From Treponema sp. (GTDB lineage: Bacteria; Spirochaetota; Spirochaetia; Treponematales; Breznakiellaceae), in the NCBI GenBank assembly GCA_009777535.1, contig WRLP01000011.1, forward strand, positions 25,223 to 89,222: DNA of 64,000 bases, in the 5' to 3' direction. The notes under the pieces were generated by a model. The model saw only the letters and a program-made list of their open reading frames with translations, ran no database searches and was not told the DNA's origin. Position 1 is the stretch's first letter; every line of letters begins with the position of its first letter. Of this stretch, positions 26,899-36,938 are shown one piece after another. A program made the position numbers and the translations under genes.

Positions 26899-27732
26899 CT
26901 ATTTCCTACCCTTTTTACCGCGGCTTACAATAAACCTGGATGAAGGCTTTTGCTTTCTGCGGGTCTTGTATCCCTTTGTCGGCTTGCCCCAGGGAGTAAC
27001 CGGGTGTTTACCCTTGCTCTTTCCCTCACCGCCACCATGGGGATGATCCACAGGGTTCATGGCCATGCCGCGGACGGTCGGACGTATGCCCAGCCAGCGC
27101 TTCCGGCCCGCCTTGCCCAGCGAGGTGTTCATGTGATCCTCGTTACCAACGGTCCCGATTGTCGCATAACACTTTTTCAGCACCATGCGTACTTCGCCGG
27201 ACGGCAGTTTAAGGGTAACATAATCGCCTTCCTTGGCGGCAATGACAGCGCCGGAGCCGGCCGAGCGGGCCATTTGCCCGCCTTTTCCAAGGGTCAGCTC
27301 AATATTGTAAACCGAAAAACCCAGTGGAATATTTTCCAGCGGCATGGCGTTACCCGCCTCGACCTTGGCATTCGGACCGCTGACAATAACGGCTCCGACA
27401 GCCAGACCCTTGGGTGCAATGATGTAGCGCTTTTCGCCGTCTTTATAATTGATTAGGGCGATATTCGCGCTGCGGTTGGGATCATATTCGATGGAAGCAA
27501 CCTTACCGGGAATGCCGATCTTATCACGCTTAAAATCAATAATGCGGTAACGGCGCTTGTGGCCGCCGCCCTTGTGGCGCACACTAATACGCCCTCGCGA
27601 CCTACCGGATTTATCGGTATGGCCAACAGTAAGTGATTTCTCCGGTTTTACACCCTTGCTAAGTTCAGAAAAATCAAGGCTCGTCCACTGCCGCATTCCG
27701 GCGGTAATTGGTTTATAAGTTTTAATTCCCAT
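26899..27732 (-). CDS. rplB: 50S ribosomal protein L2
   Basis: Peptidyl-transferase-centre protein. 277 residues: [40 protein letters not shown] and the universal [14 protein letters not shown] (about 225-238) containing the functionally important His. Confidence 0.98.
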   Translation of the reverse strand: MGIKTYKPITAGMRQWTSLDFSELSKGVKPEKSLTVGHTDKSGRSRGRISVRHKGGGHKRRYRIIDFKRDKIGIPGKVASIEYDPNRSANIALINYKDGEKRYIIAPKGLAVGAVIVSGPNAKVEAGNAMPLENIPLGFSVYNIELTLGKGGQMARSAGSGAVIAAKEGDYVTLKLPSGEVRMVLKKCYATIGTVGNEDHMNTSLGKAGRKRWLGIRPTVRGMAMNPVDHPHGGGEGKSKGKHPVTPWGKPTKGYKTRRKQKPSSRFIVSRGKKGRK

Positions 27733-27748
27733 AATATCCTATATGCTC

Positions 27749-28036
27749 CTACACGCCCTCGAAGATTCCGATCTTCTCATCTTTTGGAAGCCTTACAATG
27801 GCTTTTTTCCAGCTTGATGTATAGCCAGGCCTGTTACGCAGACGCTTGGGCTTACCCCCAACCACCATTACCGTGCAGGAAACCGGATTCACATTAAACA
27901 GCCTGCGTACTGCTTCCTTAATTTGAATCTTGTTCGCCCGTGGATCAACCCTGAATACATATTTTCCCTGCTCGCGCAGCAAGTTTGCTTTTTCGGAGAG
28001 AACCGGCTCCAGCAAAATATCCTCGTACTGTATCAT
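27749..28036 (-). CDS. rplW: 50S ribosomal protein L23
   Basis: Tunnel-exit protein and docking site for trigger factor and SRP. 95 residues: DILLEPVLSEKANLLREQGKYVFRV and the Lys-rich GGKPKRLRNRPGYTSSWKKAIV. Overlaps the rplD stop by 4 nt (ATGA). Confidence 0.96.
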   Translation of the reverse strand: MIQYEDILLEPVLSEKANLLREQGKYVFRVDPRANKIQIKEAVRRLFNVNPVSCTVMVVGGKPKRLRNRPGYTSSWKKAIVRLPKDEKIGIFEGV

Positions 28037-28677
28037 TGCGCGGCCTCCTTGGCGCCGGGGCCGTAAAAATCGTTGAGGTTTTTGGCGGCAGTCTCGAGCA
28101 TTAAAACCTGCCGGCCATAGAACAAATCATGCGCCCGCAGACGGTTATACGAAAGGTAACTAAGCCATGGAATGTTGGAAGCAGCCCGCTTGATCATGGC
28201 ATCGTCGTCTTTAAGAATTAATACCGTTCGCGTTCCGGGATTAAAGTTGCTCAAGAGACCTGCGAGATCCTTTGTTTTTCCGGATTCAATTGAAAAATCT
28301 TCGATAATTTTTATTGTGTCGCTTTGGGCCTTTAAACTTAAAATGGTTTTCATCGCCTGCCGCTTTGTTTTCTTTGGTATCGAATAGGAATAATCCCTGG
28401 GTTTCGGCCCGAAGATTGTTCCGCCCCCAACAAGAATCGGCGATTTTTTATCACCCCGCCTGGCACGGCCTGTTCCCTTCTGTTTGTAAGGTCTTGCATT
28501 GGAGCCGTGAATTTCACCGCGTCCCTTGGTGCTGGCGTTCCCCTGCCTCTTGTTGGCAAGCTCATTGTTAATGGCATACCAGATCAAGTCCTCATTTACC
28601 GGAAGGCCGAAGACTTCATCGTCCAAAGCAATCGACCGCAATTCCTTGCCTTCTTTTGAATACACTGTACAATTCAT
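28033..28677 (-). CDS. rplD: 50S ribosomal protein L4
   Basis: Large-subunit protein whose loop lines the tunnel; in enterics it also represses the S10 operon. 214 residues: NELANKRQGNASTKGRGEIHGS, RPYKQKGTGRARRGDKKSPI and GPKPRDYSYSIPKKTKRQA. Start ATG 10 bp after rplC. Confidence 0.97.
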   Translation of the reverse strand: MNCTVYSKEGKELRSIALDDEVFGLPVNEDLIWYAINNELANKRQGNASTKGRGEIHGSNARPYKQKGTGRARRGDKKSPILVGGGTIFGPKPRDYSYSIPKKTKRQAMKTILSLKAQSDTIKIIEDFSIESGKTKDLAGLLSNFNPGTRTVLILKDDDAMIKRAASNIPWLSYLSYNRLRAHDLFYGRQVLMLETAAKNLNDFYGPGAKEAAQ

Positions 28678-28687
28678 TGCTTACCGC

Positions 28688-29308
28688 CTACTTTTTCACC
28701 GCGGCCCGGACAAAAACAAGGCCCTTGTTAATACCGGGAACAGAACCCCGAACCATAATCAGCTGTTTTTCAGGATCTGTTTTAACTACCCTAAGCGATA
28801 AAACCGTTACATTTTCATTGCCCATATGACCTGGTAATTTTACATTCTTGAAAGTTTTATGCGGATAAGTTGCCTGACCGGTAGAGCCCGGTTCACGGTG
28901 AAATTTGGAACCGTGGGTCTTGCGCCCGCCGCTGAAACCGTAACGCCTGACAACGCCCTGAAAACCCTTTCCCTTGGAAACACCGGAAACATCCACATAG
29001 CGCACACCTTCGAATACTTCCACTCCCAGCGCATCTCCCACAGCAACCTCTTTTTCAAAGTCCCTGAGTTCCTTGATCCGCTTTTTGGGAGTAACATTTT
29101 CCGGAAACTGACCGGCATAAGGCCTGGACACCCGATTTTTCTTTTTTTCGTTTACACCGACAACAACGGCGCTATAGCCGTCTTTATCACTTGTTTTATG
29201 GGCAATGACAATATTCGGATCAACCCTCATCACCGTAACGGGTGTAAGGTTGCCCTCATCGTCGAAAACCTGTGTCATGCCCACTTTTTTGGCTAGTAGC
29301 CCCAACAT
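28688..29308 (-). CDS. rplC: 50S ribosomal protein L3
   Basis: Large-subunit protein near the peptidyl-transferase centre. Starts [19 protein letters not shown]; this ATG (29308) has GGAG 8 nt upstream, while an in-frame ATG 11 codons earlier would overlap rpsJ. Also [22 protein letters not shown] and HRLPGSTG-like [14 protein letters not shown]. 206 residues. Confidence 0.97.
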   Translation of the reverse strand: MLGLLAKKVGMTQVFDDEGNLTPVTVMRVDPNIVIAHKTSDKDGYSAVVVGVNEKKKNRVSRPYAGQFPENVTPKKRIKELRDFEKEVAVGDALGVEVFEGVRYVDVSGVSKGKGFQGVVRRYGFSGGRKTHGSKFHREPGSTGQATYPHKTFKNVKLPGHMGNENVTVLSLRVVKTDPEKQLIMVRGSVPGINKGLVFVRAAVKK

Positions 29309-29321
29309 TGCTGTACTCCGG

Positions 29322-29630
29322 TTACTGTTTAATTTCAACATCCACGCCTGCGGGAAGTTCCAGTTTCATTAAAGAATCCATAACTTCCGCAGTGGGATTT
29401 ACAATATCTATCAATCGTTTATGGGTCCGCATCTCAAACTGCTCACGGGCTTTTTTGTTCACATGCGGTGAACGCAGTACCGTAACCTTGTTAATGCGGG
29501 TCGGCAGCGGAATCGGTCCGGTAACTTTCGCTCCGGCTTTTTGTACTGCCACAGCGATTGATTTCGCGCTTTGATCAATTAACTCAACATCGAAACCGCG
29601 TAACCGTACGCGAATCCCTTCCTTAGCCAT
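29322..29630 (-). CDS. rpsJ: 30S ribosomal protein S10
   Basis: Small-subunit head protein, also NusE in antitermination complexes. 102 residues: [40 protein letters not shown] and [15 protein letters not shown]. First gene of the S10 segment, 9 bp behind tuf. Confidence 0.98.
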   Translation of the reverse strand: MAKEGIRVRLRGFDVELIDQSAKSIAVAVQKAGAKVTGPIPLPTRINKVTVLRSPHVNKKAREQFEMRTHKRLIDIVNPTAEVMDSLMKLELPAGVDVEIKQ

Positions 29631-29639
29631 GAATTACCC

Positions 29640-30839
29640 CTACTCGATTATATCCGTAACCTGACCGGAAGCGACGGTTTTACCGCCTTCACGGATAGCA
29701 AAACGAAGCCCCTTTTCCATTGCAATGGGATGGATCAACTCGCCGATGATTTCGGAATTATCGCCGGGCATTACCATTTCCTTGCCTTCGGGAAGTTTTA
29801 CAGTACCGGTAATATCAGTGGTACGGAAATAAAACTGAGGCCTGTAACCGGTAAAGAACGGACTGTGGCGTCCGCCTTCTTCTTTGGACAGACAATATAT
29901 CTGGCCTTTGAATTTACTGTGAGGCAGAATTGATCCCGGCTTGGCAAGAACCTGACCGCGCTCAACTTCTTTTTTATCGATGCCGCGAAGCAGTGTTCCT
30001 ACGTTATCGCCCGCCTGACCTTCATCAAGTAATTTGTTAAACATTTCGATTCCGGTAACGACAGTTTTCTTTGTCGGTCTGATACCGACAATCTCGACTT
30101 CTTCGTTCAGCTTGAGCATACCGCGCTCAATCTTGCCCGTAACAACGGTGCCGCGCCCGGAAATTGTAAACACGTCCTCAATCGGCATGATAAAGGGCTT
30201 GTCCGCATCACGAACAGGATCGGGGAAGTAGGAGTCCATTGCATTAAGCAGCTCTACTACACAGTTGGTACTGTCGGATTCTGTACCTGAATTGAGATCC
30301 TCCATGGCTTTGAAAGCAGAACCCCTGATAATAGGAATCTTATCGCCGGGGAAGCCATTCTGGGTCAGCACGTCTTTGATTTCTTCCTCGACCAGCTCGA
30401 GCAGTTCAGGATCGTCTACCAGGTCTACCTTGTTAAGAAAGACGACCATATTCGGAACGCCGACCTGACGGGCAAGAATGATATGCTCCCTTGTCTGGGG
30501 CATAACCGAATCCGGCGCAGACACAACCAGAACAGCTCCGTCCATCTGGGCGGCGCCGGTGATCATGTTTTTGATGTAGTCGGCGTGTCCGGGGCAGTCG
30601 ATGTGCGCATAATGCCGCTTGTCAGACTGGTATTCCAGGTGCCTTGTATTGATAGTGATACCGCGGGCTTTTTCCTCCGGAGCATTATCAATCTCATCAA
30701 ACTTCATTGCCTTATCACCGAATTTTTTCGCGCAATACTGGGTGATAGCGGCAGAAAGCGTGGTTTTACCATGGTCAACGTGACCAATGGTTCCGACATT
30801 AACGTGGATCTTAGTCCGATTAAATTTATCCTTGGCCAT
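29640..30839 (-). CDS. tuf: Elongation factor Tu
   Basis: GTPase that delivers aminoacyl-tRNA to the ribosome. 399 residues: G1 [10 protein letters not shown] (about 19-28), the switch region [12 protein letters not shown]3 DCPGHADY, G4 NKVDLVDD and G5 GSAF. The preceding leader (30840-31036) contains a candidate internal promoter, so EF-Tu and the downstream ribosomal genes may be expressed above the level of rpsL-rpsG. fusA, usual between rpsG and tuf, is absent. Confidence 0.98.
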   Translation of the reverse strand: MAKDKFNRTKIHVNVGTIGHVDHGKTTLSAAITQYCAKKFGDKAMKFDEIDNAPEEKARGITINTRHLEYQSDKRHYAHIDCPGHADYIKNMITGAAQMDGAVLVVSAPDSVMPQTREHIILARQVGVPNMVVFLNKVDLVDDPELLELVEEEIKDVLTQNGFPGDKIPIIRGSAFKAMEDLNSGTESDSTNCVVELLNAMDSYFPDPVRDADKPFIMPIEDVFTISGRGTVVTGKIERGMLKLNEEVEIVGIRPTKKTVVTGIEMFNKLLDEGQAGDNVGTLLRGIDKKEVERGQVLAKPGSILPHSKFKGQIYCLSKEEGGRHSPFFTGYRPQFYFRTTDITGTVKLPEGKEMVMPGDNSEIIGELIHPIAMEKGLRFAIREGGKTVASGQVTDIIE

Positions 30840-30931
30840 TTCGTGTCCTCCTTAATGGTCACTTAAAAAAAACTCGCAAAATTACAAGACCGCCGGAATA
30901 ACATTCCGTCGGCATATTCAGCGTCTATTGA

Positions 30932-30960
30932 TTTATAGGGAAGAAACGTACTACTGTCCC
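30932..30960 (-). promoter_or_regulatory. Candidate internal promoter before tuf
   Basis: Read leftward: GGGACA (30955-30960), a 17-bp spacer and TATAAA (30932-30937), giving a start near 30925 and an 85-nt leader to tuf. Just downstream lies an imperfect hairpin around ggaat-gtt-attcc (about 30895-30913). The 197-bp rpsG-tuf gap has no other content that I can see. Confidence 0.45.
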
Positions 30961-31036
30961 GTTCCACCTGTCTCATCAACGCCGATGATCGGTTTGGAAA
31001 CCCCGTCCCGATTATGTAAAAACTTTCGTTTTTATC

Positions 31037-31507
31037 TCACCATCTGTAATGGGCAAAAGCCTTGTTGGCTTCGGCCATTTTATGTGTATCCTCTTTCTTC
31101 TTGAAAGCGGTACCTGTATTATTATACGCATCCAGCAGTTCCGCTGCAAGCCGGTCGCCCATGCTGTGACCGGAACGGGCGCGGGCGGCATTGATTATCC
31201 ACCTCATGCACAGGGCCTCACGCCTGGATTCCCGTATCTCCACCGGAACCTGGTAGGTAGCGCCGCCGACACGGCGGGATTTTACCTCAACTACCGGTTT
31301 TACATTATCCAGGGCTTTAAGGAAAACCTCAAGCGGCTCCTTATCCGCCTTTGTCTGGAGAATCCCCAGCGCATCGTGAACTATACGCAGACCAATTGAG
31401 CGCTTCCCTTCCCACATCATCCGGTTTACAAATTTTGAAACCACCACGCTGTTGTATTTCGAATCCGGGGTAATTCCCCGGTCAATGGTTTTTTTCTTCC
31501 TTCCCAT
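31037..31507 (-). CDS. rpsG: 30S ribosomal protein S7
   Basis: Primary 16S rRNA-binding protein of the head; 156 residues. [41 protein letters not shown] and [20 protein letters not shown] are typical. Six bp behind rpsL. Confidence 0.98.
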   Translation of the reverse strand: MGRKKKTIDRGITPDSKYNSVVVSKFVNRMMWEGKRSIGLRIVHDALGILQTKADKEPLEVFLKALDNVKPVVEVKSRRVGGATYQVPVEIRESRREALCMRWIINAARARSGHSMGDRLAAELLDAYNNTGTAFKKKEDTHKMAEANKAFAHYRW

Positions 31508-31513
31508 ATTATC

Positions 31514-31888
31514 CTACGCCTTGGGCCTTTTCGCACCGTATTTTGACCGGCCGCGCTTGCGATCCGTTACGCCCAGGGTATCTTTCGCGCCCCGAATAAT
31601 ATGATACCGTACTCCGGGAAGATCCTTTACCCTTCCGCCCCTGACCAAAACTACCGAATGTTCCTGTAAATTGTGTCCGATTCCGGGAATATATGCCGTT
31701 ACTTCGGTTCCATGGGAAAGCCGCACCCTGGCAACCTTTCTCAGCGCCGAATTCGGCTTTTTAGGCGTTACAGTCATAACGCGCGTACAAACCCCCCGCT
31801 TTTGGGGGCAGGAATGTAAAGCCGGCGATTTCGTCTTTAAGGTTACCTGCTGACGTCCAAAACGAACCAGTTGATTAATGGTAGGCAT
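31514..31888 (-). CDS. rpsL: 30S ribosomal protein S12
   Basis: Decoding-centre protein, target of streptomycin resistance changes. Conserved [29 protein letters not shown] and [20 protein letters not shown]. The Lys of the KPNSALRK segment is present. ATG at 31888 is chosen over a TTG six bases earlier because AAGGAG is 10 nt away and the protein begins at the family position. It is the first gene of the 16-kb array, with a leader of about 130 nt. Confidence 0.97.
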   Translation of the reverse strand: MPTINQLVRFGRQQVTLKTKSPALHSCPQKRGVCTRVMTVTPKKPNSALRKVARVRLSHGTEVTAYIPGIGHNLQEHSVVLVRGGRVKDLPGVRYHIIRGAKDTLGVTDRKRGRSKYGAKRPKA

Positions 31889-32022
31889 TCGCAAAAAACT
31901 CCTTAAATTCCTATTGGCTCATACAGGCACGCAGCTTACGCCACCAGGCCCTGCGGTGTTCAGCATCCACCGGTAAAGAGCGCAAAAATCCACCCCAACA
32001 AAACGTGAGGATTGAATACTGA

Positions 32023-32051
32023 AATCTACCAAAAAGAAAAAAAAAGATCAA
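32023..32051 (-). promoter_or_regulatory. Promoter of the str/S10/spc/alpha array
   Basis: Read leftward: TTGATC (32046-32051), a 17-bp spacer that is nearly all T, and TAGATT (32023-32028). The predicted start near 32016 leaves a roughly 128-nt leader (31889-32016) before rpsL. That leader is GC-rich and could fold (cagg ... cctg with inner helices), so it may be regulatory. Confidence 0.5.
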
Positions 32052-32119
32052 GTGGCTTTAAGAAAAAAAATCAGAAATTATTTATCCCTGAACAAGTAGA
32101 AAAAAACTTTGATAAAAGC

Positions 32120-32125
32120 TATAAT
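32120..32125 (+). promoter_or_regulatory. -10 box of the OmpA-family gene
   Basis: A perfect TATAAT 23 nt before the ATG at 32149; no convincing -35 box at 16-18 bp. The intervening sequence carries a strong AAAGGGAGG ribosome site. Confidence 0.45.
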
Positions 32126-32148
32126 GTGAGCATCAAAGGGAGGTGAAA

Positions 32149-34974
32149 ATGCTTCAACTTAATACAACAAAATGGAACGGGCCGCATTCAAAAACACTCA
32201 CTCTGCTGTCCGTTTTAATCCTTATTTTATCAACGGGGCTTTACGCTGAAGGGCCGCCCAAGTCGCCTTTTGGCGCCGATGCGGTTCCCGATTTATATGC
32301 CCCGAATATAGCCGGGCCGGGCGGTTTTACAACAACAACCGGCGGGGCGCCGGCAAGCGCTCTTAATCCGGCCCAGGGCGGTGCGGAGTCGCGGATTGTC
32401 TTTGATGTGGGCTATCTTGCGATCCCGGGTTTGGGCAAGGAAGACGGATATCTGCACGCTATCGAAGGCGGAGCGCTGTTTCCTTCAAGATACGGTGTTT
32501 TCGGCGGTTCAATGCGGTATATCGGGCGCCCATTCGATGAAGGCCCCGATTTTGATATTTTCCCGATAGACAGAACAATAAGCGGCAATTTGTTCGCCGC
32601 CAAGGAAATATACTCCGGAATGTCCGTGGGCGCGGGACTCAATGTAGGCGCCGGAGCGGACTGGACGCTTTCGGCGGATCTGGGCTTCCGCTACAATACA
32701 GGCTCGCTGGGAATTTTGCACAATTTTACATGGGCCGTTGTAATGCGGGGCATGGGCAAGAGCTACTTTCCCACCTGGTTTACACCGATGGGCGGGGTCT
32801 CATTTGACCTTCTTCGTATCGAGGGAAGAGACGGCAAACGCGATCCCTTTGTGCTGAATGTCAAAGGTGATTTGGGAGTTCCTTCTATCTTTTACTTTCC
32901 CCAAACAAGCCTGATCTTCAAGGCCGGAATTGATATGACCATAGCGGAACTTATATCCCTATCACTTTCATGGCCGGGTGGCTCCGGATTAAACGCGCGG
33001 GAACTTGCCGAAAAAAGCACTGCATTTCCGGCGATTCCCTCTATCGGGCTTGGAGTCAACATCATTCTTCCGTCGAAGGGAGAGAGAATTGCGGGGGGAA
33101 GGCTTCCATCTGACGGCGATCTGAAAATAGATACCGCATTCAAACCGCTTTATGAAGGTGTTACCGCCATTGGCGCCGGAGCGACATGGTATGTGGGCTT
33201 GACTGACAAAAAGCCCCCTATAATAGAAACTGATTATTCGGAAACAGAATATTTCTCGCCCAATAATGATGGTAAGGCGGATTTCCTGGAATTCCCGATA
33301 GACATAACCGATGACAAATATGTCGTAAGCTGGACGGTAGAGATAAAAGACGAAGAAGGCAATGTGGTACGCACAATCGAGAATAAAGAACTAAGAGATG
33401 AATCCAGGGGATTTAGGAACTTCTTCTCCCGTCTTTTCGCAGTTAAGAGGCAGATAGATGTTCCGCCGACAATCCGCTGGGACGGGCTCCGTAATGAGGG
33501 AGATTTGGCTGCTGACGGCAACTATTACTTTACAATCACTTCTACTGACGACAGCGATAATACGGCGGTCAGCCCCGTTTACACAGTTGTGTTAAAGAAT
33601 ATTCCTCCGGAAATCAGCGTAGACAGCATGAGCGACACCCAAAGGATATTTAATCCAAGAGGCGTTGGCGAAAGAGATACAATCACCTTCGTGCCCCGCG
33701 GTTCTGAAGAAGACGCCTGGGAAAGCGGTATATACAACGCCGCCGGAGTAAAAATACGGTCTTTTGAAAACGAAAGCGGCAGCCCCAGGCAGCGGGTTTG
33801 GGACGGCAGGGACGATTCGGGGCGGGTCGCTCCTGACGGGGTTTACAGTTACAGGATAGGCGCAACAGACCGCGCACAAAATTCCGCCGATGCGGCCTTG
33901 AATAACATAATCCTGGATACACGGGAAGCGGGCGTTTTTGTTACCAGTTCTGTTTCTGCCATTGCGCCTAAAATAGGCGAGTATATGACACTCGTAGATT
34001 TCAACATTCACCTCTCCTTAACCGACGGTGTAGAAAACTGGAGACTTGAACTAAGGAACGAAACGGGCGCCGTTACACGAACATTCTCCGGAGGGGCGAA
34101 TGTACCATCAACACAGAGCTGGAACGGCCTTGATGAACGGGGCCTAATCCGCGAGGGCGTGTATACTCCCGAACTGACCGTAAGTTATACAAGAGGAGAT
34201 ACGGTAAGGACAACGGCAACAACGGTAATGGTAGACGTAACAGGGCCGGAACTCTCAGCTTCCACCGCTCCGGAATTCTTCAGTCCCGATAATGACGGTG
34301 AAGATGACGAACTTTACATCAGATTGTCGGCAATAGATGCATCGCCAATCGCGGGCTGGAGTTTTGTAATACGCGAGCCGGAGCCTCCCTATCTTGAGTT
34401 CCGCCGTTTTGAGGGACGGGGTAATCCAGCCGCACAGCTTATATGGGACGGCAGGAGCGCCAGGGGTGAACTTGTACAGTCAGCTACTGATTATCCGTAT
34501 ACCTTCACGGCAGAAGATGCACTTGGCAATTCAAGCTCTGCTGAAGGAAGGATTGGTGTAGATGTTCTGGTAATCCGTGACGGTGACCGGCTGAAGATAC
34601 AGATACCGTCTATCGTGTTCAGACCCAACTTTGCCGATTTTGAGGGGCTGGAAAGGGATGTAGTTGATAATAACAACCGCATACTGCGGCGCCTTGCCCA
34701 GATTCTGAATAAGTTCAGGGATTACAGGATACAGGTGGAAGGCCATGCCAATCCCACATTCCCGCGCGGACCGGAACGGGACCGCGAGGAAACCGAACTG
34801 CGTCGTCTCAGCGAGGCCAGGGCAAGAGCGGTGGTTGACCTGCTTGTCCGCAACGGCGTCGCCCGAAGCCGGTTGAGTTCCATTGGAGCCGGCGGCTCAA
34901 GCCCCGTGGCAGAGTTTGAGGATCGGGACAACTGGTGGAAAAACCGCCGTGTTGAGTTTATATTGATAAAATAA
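32149..34974 (+). CDS. OmpA-family envelope protein with FlgD/Ig-like repeats
   Basis: Large exported protein (941 residues). Signal peptide of about 30 residues (TLTLLSVLILILSTGLYA). Residues about 30-350 are Gly/aromatic-rich alternating strands compatible with an outer-membrane barrel. Residues about 365-800 carry Ig-like repeats beginning with FSPNNDGKADFLEFPI and FSPDNDGEDDELYI, each with a WDG element as in FlgD-type folds. The last 140 residues are an OmpA peptidoglycan-binding domain: IQVEGHANP, LSEARARAVVDLLV, RLSSIGAGGSSP, NRRVEFIL. It probably links outer membrane and peptidoglycan. The ATG at 32149 is used instead of an overlapping GTG at 32143 because the GTG sits in the Shine-Dalgarno sequence. 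Confidence 0.85.
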   Translation: MLQLNTTKWNGPHSKTLTLLSVLILILSTGLYAEGPPKSPFGADAVPDLYAPNIAGPGGFTTTTGGAPASALNPAQGGAESRIVFDVGYLAIPGLGKEDGYLHAIEGGALFPSRYGVFGGSMRYIGRPFDEGPDFDIFPIDRTISGNLFAAKEIYSGMSVGAGLNVGAGADWTLSADLGFRYNTGSLGILHNFTWAVVMRGMGKSYFPTWFTPMGGVSFDLLRIEGRDGKRDPFVLNVKGDLGVPSIFYFPQTSLIFKAGIDMTIAELISLSLSWPGGSGLNARELAEKSTAFPAIPSIGLGVNIILPSKGERIAGGRLPSDGDLKIDTAFKPLYEGVTAIGAGATWYVGLTDKKPPIIETDYSETEYFSPNNDGKADFLEFPIDITDDKYVVSWTVEIKDEEGNVVRTIENKELRDESRGFRNFFSRLFAVKRQIDVPPTIRWDGLRNEGDLAADGNYYFTITSTDDSDNTAVSPVYTVVLKNIPPEISVDSMSDTQRIFNPRGVGERDTITFVPRGSEEDAWESGIYNAAGVKIRSFENESGSPRQRVWDGRDDSGRVAPDGVYSYRIGATDRAQNSADAALNNIILDTREAGVFVTSSVSAIAPKIGEYMTLVDFNIHLSLTDGVENWRLELRNETGAVTRTFSGGANVPSTQSWNGLDERGLIREGVYTPELTVSYTRGDTVRTTATTVMVDVTGPELSASTAPEFFSPDNDGEDDELYIRLSAIDASPIAGWSFVIREPEPPYLEFRRFEGRGNPAAQLIWDGRSARGELVQSATDYPYTFTAEDALGNSSSAEGRIGVDVLVIRDGDRLKIQIPSIVFRPNFADFEGLERDVVDNNNRILRRLAQILNKFRDYRIQVEGHANPTFPRGPERDREETELRRLSEARARAVVDLLVRNGVARSRLSSIGAGGSSPVAEFEDRDNWWKNRRVEFILIK

Positions 34975-34981
34975 AAAGCAG

Positions 34982-35021
34982 CCCCCTGGCATCAGTAAAA
35001 CCTGGCGCCAGGGGAGTTTTA
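34982..35021 (+). terminator. Rho-independent terminator of the OmpA-family gene
   Basis: Stem cccctggc (34983-34990) with gccagggg (35007-35014), a 16-nt loop that can pair partly within itself, followed by agtttta. The next gene starts 7 bp beyond it. Confidence 0.75.
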
Positions 35022-35027
35022 TCAGCT

Positions 35028-35948
35028 ATGAAAATAAAATATTTAAACACAATTTGTTGTAAAAAATGCCTCCACCTTTCCCTCCCCGTCGACATGATGA
35101 TCCGTTTTGCGCGGGAGGTTGATCCCGGTTATAACATCTACAGGAGGACCGGACTTAAAGAAGGAATGCCAATTGCGAATCAGGATGCCGCAGAACGCAT
35201 AGTAGCAGACATGGTAGAAGACGGACGATATGTCGATTTTGTGGAAAAACTGATTCAAATTGATACGGCAGGCTTTATGGGGCGCAGGTACGACCTGAAA
35301 GGCCTGAAAAATGTGGTGGCTAACCTTGTTGATGAAGGTTACAGTTTTGACAAGGTATCCGGACAGTTTTTTGAAAACCACCGTGAGCAGATAAGGGCCA
35401 ACTGGGGCAGGCTTAACGAGGGCGACGAAAGAAAAATGACATTGCTGCGAATGGACATTGCCGGAAATTCGGCGCTGGTAAAAAACAATTCCATTTCCAA
35501 AGTCGAGCAGGCCTACCAGGATATGCGCAATATTATTAGCCGCGTGGTTGTTAACCGCCATGGAAGGCTTTGGTCATGGGAGGGGGACGGAGCCCTCGCC
35601 GCCTTTCTTTTTGGGGAAATGGAAAAAATGGCCGTTTTCGCCGGAATGGAGATAATCCACGAACTCTTTTTTTACAATCGTCTGCACAATCCGCTTAACA
35701 GCCCAATTAACCTGAGGCTCGGCGCCCACATCGGCCATGTACGGTACTCAGACAGCGAAACAGAGAGACTGAAGAATGAAACAGCCAAGGAGGCGGCAAT
35801 TCTGGAAACATTGGCGGCAAACAACGCGCTTTGCATATCGTCCAATCTTTATATAACCATGGACCAGATCACAGGAAATCTTTTTAGCGAAGAAAAATTT
35901 AAACTGGGCCGCAAGCACCGTCTGTATAAAGTGGGAATGGAAAAATGA
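35028..35948 (+). CDS. Class III nucleotidyl cyclase homologue
   Basis: Predicted adenylate/guanylate-cyclase-type protein of 306 residues. An N-terminal region of about 130 residues with CCKKC and no recognised fold precedes a cyclase domain: first metal-Asp strand LLRMDIAGNSALVK (about 141), the hairpin with the second Asp LWSWEGDGALAAF (about 183), and NLRLGAHIGHV (about 227). The two metal Asp positions are kept; the transition-state Asn/Arg pair cannot be identified with confidence, so activity is uncertain. Its stop overlaps the next gene by 4 nt (ATGA), suggesting a complex. No membrane segment is seen. Confidence 0.75.
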   Translation: MKIKYLNTICCKKCLHLSLPVDMMIRFAREVDPGYNIYRRTGLKEGMPIANQDAAERIVADMVEDGRYVDFVEKLIQIDTAGFMGRRYDLKGLKNVVANLVDEGYSFDKVSGQFFENHREQIRANWGRLNEGDERKMTLLRMDIAGNSALVKNNSISKVEQAYQDMRNIISRVVVNRHGRLWSWEGDGALAAFLFGEMEKMAVFAGMEIIHELFFYNRLHNPLNSPINLRLGAHIGHVRYSDSETERLKNETAKEAAILETLAANNALCISSNLYITMDQITGNLFSEEKFKLGRKHRLYKVGMEK

Positions 35949-36919
35949 TCTATATATTTTCATCCAAAAACGCCGCCGCCATAAGGCGCAGTCTGTTATC
36001 CGCCAAAAAAAATACCTGGGCCGAACTGCTGCCGCAGATGCCGGCCAGATTTGCATTAAAAGAAGGGGATCAGGCGTATCTGGACATTTACGGCCTTGCA
36101 CCGTCTGATCGGAAAAAAGCCATTGGAAAACTTAAAAAAGGCGGCGGTTTCTGGGGTATTATCGATCCGAAAGGAACAGCCGAGGATCCCGCAGCGTTCT
36201 TTTTTGACGGCGCATGCGATTATATTGGGCAAACCGCAGTTAAAAAGGGCCTGAATAAAAAACGCTTCGACGCGGCGCTCTCCTGGTCGGGAAAAAGAAG
36301 CGGCGATAAAGCCATAACCGAAAAAAAGAAAGGGCAGAAATTGCCCGCCGGTAAATTCGAAGGCTGGAAATCAGTACGCTCGGGAACAAAAGGAAATTTC
36401 TTTTTTCTTTTTGTATCACTTTTGGGAAAGTCAAACCTGCGCTTACTGGTGGGGGACGCCGCTTTCAGCGCATATCGAATGCGGCTGCGGGGAGAATTGC
36501 AGCAGAGGCTTAATGAGGCTGCCCCCCTGCTCTGGATGGAAACAGAGGATTCAAGCCTCTTTCTGGTTCCGCCAAGAACTGCCAATGCTGCAGCCGTTAT
36601 CGAAGCGGCTCTAAGGATAATTCTGGACAGCCGTCTAATCGTAATAGAAAAGCTGGGAATATCAGTTCCGGTGGAATTTACTTTTGCCCTGCACTACGGG
36701 CAGACGGTCTTTCAGGCTCCGGGAAAAACAGGCGCGGTTATTTCCGAATCTGTAAATTATATTTTCCACCTGGGGAAAAAGAGGGCCGAGACCGGACGGC
36801 TGACCATTTCGGGTAATGTACCGGACGAGACCGTTCCCGATGGACTAAAAGAGTTCTTCAAAAACGCCGGGGAATTTGAGGGAATTCCAGTTCGCCACTC
36901 CAGGCGCTTCACCTTTTAA
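35945..36919 (+). CDS. Degenerate cyclase-like partner protein
   Basis: 324-residue soluble protein translationally coupled to the cyclase homologue. The C-terminal 150 residues look like the second half of a class III cyclase domain (EFTFALHYGQTVFQAPGKTGAVISESVNYIFHLGKK resembles the family's GIHxGxVV ... GxxVNxAxRL, given here as FALHYGQTV and SESVNYIFHLGKK), but the metal Asp motifs are not evident. The first 170 residues are unrecognised. It may form a pseudo-heterodimer with the preceding protein. It converges on the next gene with 19 bp between stops. Confidence 0.6.
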   Translation: MIYIFSSKNAAAIRRSLLSAKKNTWAELLPQMPARFALKEGDQAYLDIYGLAPSDRKKAIGKLKKGGGFWGIIDPKGTAEDPAAFFFDGACDYIGQTAVKKGLNKKRFDAALSWSGKRSGDKAITEKKKGQKLPAGKFEGWKSVRSGTKGNFFFLFVSLLGKSNLRLLVGDAAFSAYRMRLRGELQQRLNEAAPLLWMETEDSSLFLVPPRTANAAAVIEAALRIILDSRLIVIEKLGISVPVEFTFALHYGQTVFQAPGKTGAVISESVNYIFHLGKKRAETGRLTISGNVPDETVPDGLKEFFKNAGEFEGIPVRHSRRFTF

Positions 36920-36938
36920 CTGATTATCTTGATACAGA

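Noticed and set aside
31892..31894. TTG start for rpsL
   Set aside because: ATG six bases later gives the conserved MPTINQL terminus and better Shine-Dalgarno spacing.
31911..32142. tRNA gene in the rpsL leader
   Set aside because: No cloverleaf with GTTC-A or CCA-ready acceptor stem can be drawn; the stretch is a leader plus promoter region.
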